21,984 nucleotides of DNA from a virus. Numbering within the stretch: the first letter of the stretch is position 1; each line of letters begins with the position of its first letter. This document shows, in pieces, positions 17,890 through 21,984 of this stretch. The DNA lies in IMG/VR virus record IMGVR_UViG_3300042197_000465, positions 1 through 21,984 of that record, one strand, 5' to 3'. A program made the translations under genes and the position numbers. The notes below the pieces were generated by a model. That model had not been told where the DNA came from. It searched no databases and saw nothing but the letters and a program-made list of their open reading frames with translations.

Positions 17890-19125
17890 TTAGTCCTCAA
17901 TAAACTCGTGAACAGCGTCAAGACCGAAATGGTCATTGACGAACTTAAGCAGACGCTCAACATCAATCTTCAGCACCTTACCCGTGGGCGTGTGCTTGGA
18001 ACGGAAGATCCATTCGTTGGTTTCGGCATCGTGCGGTGAGAACAGCGTAGCGTTACCCGCAGCGTCCATGACGTAGGCTTCACCAGCCGAGGAATAGATC
18101 GAGATGCCGTTAGCAAGAGTGCCGACAGGGGCTGTGCCGTCGAAGATGTCAAGGTGGTTGGTGCCGACTGTGGTAGCTCGCTCTGCACTCCCGCCAACTT
18201 TGACGTTGCTGTTTGTTCCTTCCACAAACAACGCATGGGTGTTGGTGTCAGACTCGACACGGAAGTCGTAGTCGTTGCCGGGGTCGTTGAAGACTGCTTC
18301 GCCTGCCGCAAGTTGAAAACGTTCGACTGGAGTGGTTGTCGCAGCGGGAGTGGTGTTAAAAACAATTCGACCCGGTGAACTTGTGGAACTCCATGTGCCA
18401 GCGCCAATAAACTGAATTGATGCACCATCCGCAGTCAACGTTGGAATTTCACCAGTTCCTGCAATTGTCCCAAGTGCAGTTGATGACCCAATTGAAGATG
18501 CAACCCTCTCAATAGAAAAAGTTTGCCCAGTTGTTCCGCTAACTTGTAGCTTGTACCCCGGCGAACTCGTCCCGATGCCCACGTTGCCCGCAAAGTAATT
18601 CGCCGCTGTCCCGCTGGCGTAGATGTTCCACTTGTCCGTGCCGCTGGAGACAAGAGAGGTGATGCCGTAGTTGTTTGTGCCGGAAGTCAGATCATTGATG
18701 TAAATCCCATGTTGATTGGTAGCAGAAGAACCTGCGCCGAGCGAAAGATTTGATACTCGCACACCATACGCATTTCCGACTGTAAACGATGTTGCCTCTG
18801 TGCTGTTAACGACATAGAGTCCATACACTCCATTAGTTGCTGCAGAAGTTGCAGTAATCTGAGATTGAACCCCAACCTGTGATGTTCCCGTCAAAGCAGT
18901 ATTTCGTGCGTAAACAGAAATTCCTGCGCTACCAGCACCCCCCACCCCCATATACCCGTTCACCCTCACCGTGTCGGTAGAGGCATCGCCAAGGATCGTG
19001 TTGCCGGTAACGTCCAGATTCGCTGTAATCTGGATGTCCCTCGGACAGACGTATGTATCGCCGGACTGAGCCGCTTGGATCTGCGGGACGGCTGTATTCA
19101 ACAAAAGCAGTTCGTATGCGGCCAC
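17890..19125 (-). CDS. Fibre-like structural protein encoded between portal and scaffold (411 aa)
   Basis: Residues 1-50 form a short arm (MAAYELLLLNTAVPQIQAAQ) followed by ITANLDVTGNTILGDASTDT. The middle is Gly/Ser/Thr-rich beta repeats with GNVGIGTSSPGYKLQVSGTT, the classic phage fibre-shaft signature, and FNDPGNDYDFRVESDTNTHA, closely related to FNEAGADKDFRVEGDG of the main fibre. The C-terminus (SPHDAETNEWIFRSKHTPTG, then KVLKIDVERLLKFVNDHFGL) is different: a short charged region and a terminal helix that could cap or chaperone the trimer. The GTG start at 19125 has AAGGAG 8 nt upstream. It may be a head fibre or a second tail fibre. The function is inferred from motifs. Confidence 0.8.
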   Translation of the reverse strand: MAAYELLLLNTAVPQIQAAQSGDTYVCPRDIQITANLDVTGNTILGDASTDTVRVNGYMGVGGAGSAGISVYARNTALTGTSQVGVQSQITATSAATNGVYGLYVVNSTEATSFTVGNAYGVRVSNLSLGAGSSATNQHGIYINDLTSGTNNYGITSLVSSGTDKWNIYASGTAANYFAGNVGIGTSSPGYKLQVSGTTGQTFSIERVASSIGSSTALGTIAGTGEIPTLTADGASIQFIGAGTWSSTSSPGRIVFNTTPAATTTPVERFQLAAGEAVFNDPGNDYDFRVESDTNTHALFVEGTNSNVKVGGSAERATTVGTNHLDIFDGTAPVGTLANGISIYSSAGEAYVMDAAGNATLFSPHDAETNEWIFRSKHTPTGKVLKIDVERLLKFVNDHFGLDAVHEFIED

Positions 19126-19137
19126 AGCACGCTCTCC

Positions 19138-19365
19138 TTAAATTGGGTTGTATGACGTGCCGTTACTGGTCAGCACCGTCTCGACAACGTAAAAGCTTGT
19201 TCCAGAGCTGTTGAGCACTTCTTCGTCAACAGTGTAGGGTGTTGCATTGCTCGTCAGCACGATCCACGGCGGGCCAGGGTTCGGCCCGGCGAAGTCAGTC
19301 GCCAGCGTAATGACCGTGCCCAGCCCGAGCGACAGGCCGTTGCGGGTGGCGACACCGAAGCTCAT
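19138..19365 (-). CDS. Small beta-rich virion-type protein, 75 aa
   Basis: MSFGVATRNGLSLGLGTVIT opens a Gly/Thr/Ser/Val-rich protein with a repeated ending: VLTSNATPYTVDEEVL, then VLTSNGTSYNP, two 'VLTSNxTxY' copies 37 residues apart. ATG 19365 overlaps the upstream TGA as ATGA, so I prefer it to the in-frame codon at 19431, which would add 22 Arg/His-rich residues and overlap the upstream gene heavily. No family is recognised. The neighbours suggest a small structural or fibre-associated protein. Confidence 0.65.
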   Translation of the reverse strand: MSFGVATRNGLSLGLGTVITLATDFAGPNPGPPWIVLTSNATPYTVDEEVLNSSGTSFYVVETVLTSNGTSYNPI

Positions 19366-19664
19366 CGGATATTGATGGGTTTGGCGTACACGGTGCCGGC
19401 TGACCCAATCTGGATCGCGCTGACGCGCCACGGTGCGCCGGTGCCTTGCGGCACGATGAACGGGATGGGCGTGTTGGCAGGGATTGGAGTGTCGCTGCTG
19501 GTTGCCGTTACACCCTCACCGACTGAGACGTAAGCCGCTGTGGTTGACCAGATCACCACGCCCTGCGGGCCAGCCGGCCAGGTGCTGGTGCTGCCAGCCG
19601 TGCCGGTGTACGCAGCGTTTGCCGCAGCGAACTGGGCATCGGTCATAGGGTTCAAAAGTTCCAT
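19362..19664 (-). CDS. Small beta-rich virion-type protein, 100 aa
   Basis: MELLNPMTDAQFAAANAAYT, then STWPAGPQGVVIWSTTAAYV and a beta-rich remainder including IPFIVPQGTGAPWRVSAIQI and GTVYAKPINIR. No charged clusters, no Cys and no membrane segment are seen. The composition (Ala/Thr/Gly/Pro/Ile) is that of small virion beta domains. ATG 19664 has AAGGA 7 nt upstream, overlapping the TAA of the preceding gene. It is coupled by ATGA to the 75-aa gene, so the two may act together. I do not recognise a specific family; head decoration or a fibre-attachment role is possible. Confidence 0.7.
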   Translation of the reverse strand: MELLNPMTDAQFAAANAAYTGTAGSTSTWPAGPQGVVIWSTTAAYVSVGEGVTATSSDTPIPANTPIPFIVPQGTGAPWRVSAIQIGSAGTVYAKPINIR

Positions 19665-19673
19665 AATGCGTCC

Positions 19674-20036
19674 TTACGCGAGGAATTTGAGTTTGTACAA
19701 GGTGGAATAGTACAACGCCAGGATTTCGTCAATGATGTTCTGGAGCGGTGTGCAGTCCTTGTCGACCACCTTGTAGCGGGTGTTTTCGATCTCTTTGACA
19801 TGATCCTCAAGGAACTCGACCACGTTGTTTGTTTTCTTGGCCGACTGCAACGCAATCGGCCCGATCAGTCCGTACTTGCCTTGGTAGGCTTCTGCAAAGT
19901 CGTCCGCCAAGTCAATGATGCCCGTGTAGAACTTGTTCAGCGCTTTGTGTTTGGCGTACGACCTTGTATTGAGGTGTACAGAGTGCGTGACATCTCGCGC
20001 CAGAAACAGTTGGCCAATGAAGACTTCGCAGGTCAT
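19674..20036 (-). CDS. DUF5856-like helical phage protein (120 aa)
   Basis: An all-helical protein: FIGQLFLARDVTHSVHLNTR, SYAKHKALNKFYTGIIDLAD, DFAEAYQGKYGLIGP, then a second helical pair ending in LQNIIDEILALYYSTLYKLK. The histidines and acidic residues in 'H-S-x-H-L-x-T-x-S-Y-A-x-H-K-A-L-x-x-F-Y-x-G-I-x-D-L-x-D' give the look of a ferritin or Dps-like helical bundle; I associate this pattern with phage proteins labelled DUF5856, from memory and unverified. The function is unknown; metal binding or protection of packaged DNA is conceivable but not shown. ATG 20036 overlaps the portal TGA as ATGA, so it is made with the portal protein. Confidence 0.72.
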   Translation of the reverse strand: MTCEVFIGQLFLARDVTHSVHLNTRSYAKHKALNKFYTGIIDLADDFAEAYQGKYGLIGPIALQSAKKTNNVVEFLEDHVKEIENTRYKVVDKDCTPLQNIIDEILALYYSTLYKLKFLA

Positions 20037-21984
20037 TGCGGCATCCCTTGTTCAGGCATCATTGGCTGTTCTGGGGTCAGTTGCTGCGGCATGGCCGCTA
20101 GATTGCCCAAATCCATCACGTCGCGCAAGGTCTGAACGACCACTTCCTGCACCTGTTCAGGTGACATGGCCTGCGACAGCGCTTGGACCCGACGTGTTTC
20201 AGCCTCGTAGGCTTTGATGTCGTTGGCCTGTTGCTTGATGGCCAGATCCTGCGCTTCCATTGACTGGTTGACGTTCTGAAGCAGGCCCATCATCTGTTGC
20301 AACTGCGCGTTCAGCGCTTCGATCTGCTGGTTGGCCGCCTGGATCGCCGGATCGTCTTCGTCTTGCAGCAGTTTGGGGTCGATCATCTTTTTGAGGCGCG
20401 CTGCAAGCTCTTGGGCGCCTGGCCAATCCATGTTTTTGACGAACAGGTCGCCTGCGGCCATCCACAGTTGCGGGTTGCCTTGCAGGATCTGGCCCATCGC
20501 GTCCATCGACTCTTGGCGTTTGGTCATGTAGCTGGGGCCAGTCGTGACGCGGACGTCGTACTTGCCGACGTTGGGGTTGTAGATCTTCTGGATGACGATG
20601 CCCTGCTGGTCCACGATCTTTGTGACCGCCTGCTGCTGGCTGGGGTCAATGACCGCTTGGTCCACCTCGCCATCAATGCCAATGATGCGAGCAATCCGAC
20701 GGGTGTCGTAAATCTTGGGTACCAAGTCAATGATCTGACGCGTGATGTAACGGATGGCTCGAGCCAGGTTGTCGACGTAATGAAACGTGCCGGTGTTGCT
20801 TTGCTGCTGGCGGGCGAGGATGGCCCGGCCAGAACGCTCGTTTGAAGTTGCGCCAAGGCTGGGGTCGTACTGGCCAGTCGTTGCTTTGAGGTCATCCGAC
20901 GCCCCCATTTTGGCCTGTATGAGCCCCGTTTGAGCCATCGGAGGGGTAGACCGCTGCGGCAGCGGCAGAGGCACGCCTTGACCGTCTGTGGCGTCTGGAT
21001 TGACCTCGAGATACGGCCAGTTGTTGACGTTAGCCGTCTTCCACTGGTGCTCGTAGCCTTCAAACTGTCCGCCGTAGCCAATAAACGGCGCTTTGGGGGC
21101 CAGCGCCAGCATTTCTGCTTCTTGGCTGACCCAGTAGTTGTACAGTCGCTGGGCGTCCTTGGCGTTACGCACCAGGCCCGAAATCTGCACGTCGCCGTTG
21201 ACTTCGTACTCGTTTCCGACCACTCGGACGACCGGAATGTATTGGCCGGGCCAGTCACGCTCTTCCAACACCTCAAAACCGTTGGTTTTGATCCATTTCA
21301 CCTGTTTTCGGTCGACTTTGCGGCTTCTGATCGGCTGCAAGCCCATCTGACGCATCTGTTTGTCTTGCGGATCGTCCGAAAAGAACGTCTGGCCGTTTGG
21401 GTACAAGTTGAGCGTGGCTTCTTTGTGCTCGTAGTAGAAGTACTCCGCAATCCGGATGGTCAGTTCCGCGACCCACTGCGTGAGGTCTGCGTCGCCTATG
21501 CCTTGCGCCATGATCGACGTCACGGGCGAGGCTTTCGGGTACATCCGGTGGTAGTCTTCTTTAGTGATTTCTTCAGTAATGAAGCACCACTGGGCGTCTG
21601 CCCCGCAAGGGTCTTGGATCATCGGGTCCATGTAGACTGAAAACGGGTTTCTGACCCGTCCAATCTTGATGTCCTGATCAAAACTCGTGTCGTCGCAATA
21701 CTCGGTCAAAACGCGTATGTAGCCCTCACCGTGGACGACTTGGTTCTCGCAAGCCGTATCGTAAGCGACGTCAGCGTCTGAAATGTACTCGATGTGCCGA
21801 ACAATGCCGTCCAGCACTTCCGCCATTTCAATGTCAGCGTTGTCGTCGACCGGGATAACCTTGCCGCTGGGTCGGTTCTGCCGTTGGTCGTTGGTGACCT
21901 GACGGACGTGTTGAGGCAGTTTGTTGACGGTCAGGCAGGGGCGGGCGTTGATCGTCTGCCCTTGGGCGCTGCCTCGAGTCTTCA
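20033..21984 (-). CDS. Portal protein, P22 family (N-terminus beyond the right edge)
   Basis: The frame is open from the stop at 20033 to the edge of the window, about 650 residues, so the ATG at 21826 is internal, not the start. The visible beginning (NKLPQHVRQVTNDQRQNRPS, then VIPVDDNADIEMAEVLDGIV) and DVAYDTACENQVVHGEGYIR match the opening of P22-type portals (gp1, 725 aa). The middle contains the wing and stem regions, with NERSGRAILARQQQSNTGTF typical of the family. The C-terminal 110 residues are Gln/Ala/Glu-rich and coiled-coil-like (ANQQIEALNAQLQQMMGLLQ), corresponding to the barrel of long P22 portals. It forms the dodecameric DNA channel at one capsid vertex. Terminase genes would be expected beyond the edge. 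Confidence 0.94.
   Translation of the reverse strand, partial: KTRGSAQGQTINARPCLTVNKLPQHVRQVTNDQRQNRPSGKVIPVDDNADIEMAEVLDGIVRHIEYISDADVAYDTACENQVVHGEGYIRVLTEYCDDTSFDQDIKIGRVRNPFSVYMDPMIQDPCGADAQWCFITEEITKEDYHRMYPKASPVTSIMAQGIGDADLTQWVAELTIRIAEYFYYEHKEATLNLYPNGQTFFSDDPQDKQMRQMGLQPIRSRKVDRKQVKWIKTNGFEVLEERDWPGQYIPVVRVVGNEYEVNGDVQISGLVRNAKDAQRLYNYWVSQEAEMLALAPKAPFIGYGGQFEGYEHQWKTANVNNWPYLEVNPDATDGQGVPLPLPQRSTPPMAQTGLIQAKMGASDDLKATTGQYDPSLGATSNERSGRAILARQQQSNTGTFHYVDNLARAIRYITRQIIDLVPKIYDTRRIARIIGIDGEVDQAVIDPSQQQAVTKIVDQQGIVIQKIYNPNVGKYDVRVTTGPSYMTKRQESMDAMGQILQGNPQLWMAAGDLFVKNMDWPGAQELAARLKKMIDPKLLQDEDDPAIQAANQQIEALNAQLQQMMGLLQNVNQSMEAQDLAIKQQANDIKAYEAETRRVQALSQAMSPEQVQEVVVQTLRDVMDLGNLAAMPQQLTPEQPMMPEQGMPQ

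Noticed and set aside
20930-21640. 236-codon + strand frame antisense to portal
   Set aside because: Composition is typical of a reverse-strand shadow (Val/Arg/His-rich); portal coding on the - strand is certain.
21824-21826. ATG at 21826 as the portal start
   Set aside because: The frame stays open to the window edge, and the residues before it (PSGKVIPVDDNADIE) are typical P22-portal sequence.
1-21984. tRNA genes or rRNA
   Set aside because: No cloverleaf-like intergenic sequence was noticed, and almost every base is coding; a tRNAscan run would settle it.

Overview
The window is part of a tailed double-stranded DNA phage genome, moderately GC-rich, with a P22-like (short-tailed, podovirus-type) virion gene set. 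The P22-type portal, scaffold, I-domain coat, gp4-like tail accessory factor and gp10-like DNA-stabilisation protein occur in P22 order. A GH108 endolysin and Shine-Dalgarno starts suggest a Gram-negative bacterial host. I see no integrase, repressor, tRNA or host gene, so nothing points to a prophage; lytic growth is an inference.

Layout. Positions 1-743 (+ strand) hold the end of a short-gene operon: the tail of an unidentified gene, a 12-codon micro-ORF, an NrdR-like zinc ribbon and a DUF3310 (T7 gp1.7-type) protein. From 748 to the right edge almost everything is on the - strand, and the two sets converge at 743/748. In transcription order (right to left) the late genes are: portal (cut by the right edge), a DUF5856-like protein, two small beta-rich proteins, a fibre-like protein, two small conserved proteins, scaffold, coat, two decoration-like proteins, a 61-aa protein, a glycine-rich adhesin-like protein, a 74-aa protein, gp4-like, gp10-like, a candidate tail needle/knob, a large tail fibre, two small proteins, three probable ejection (internal virion) proteins, and a lysis cassette of four small membrane proteins followed by the endolysin.

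Most adjacent genes are joined by ATGA, GTGA, TGATG or TAATG overlaps, so the late region looks like one translationally coupled operon whose main promoter lies beyond the right edge. Three things break the pattern. A near-consensus sigma70 promoter with a 5' stem-loop sits directly before the scaffold gene. Two UUCG-loop hairpins follow the coat and the second decoration-like gene. A free-standing HNH homing endonuclease with its own strong ribosome binding site is inserted antisense between scaffold and coat.

Together the genes cover head assembly, neck and tail closure, host recognition (three fibre or adhesin proteins that share modules), DNA ejection and lysis. Terminase genes are not in the window. 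I found no convincing new defence or counter-defence system. The more unusual features are the expression design around scaffold-coat, the antisense HNH insertion, a fibre-like gene inside the head module, and the repeat-built ejection proteins.
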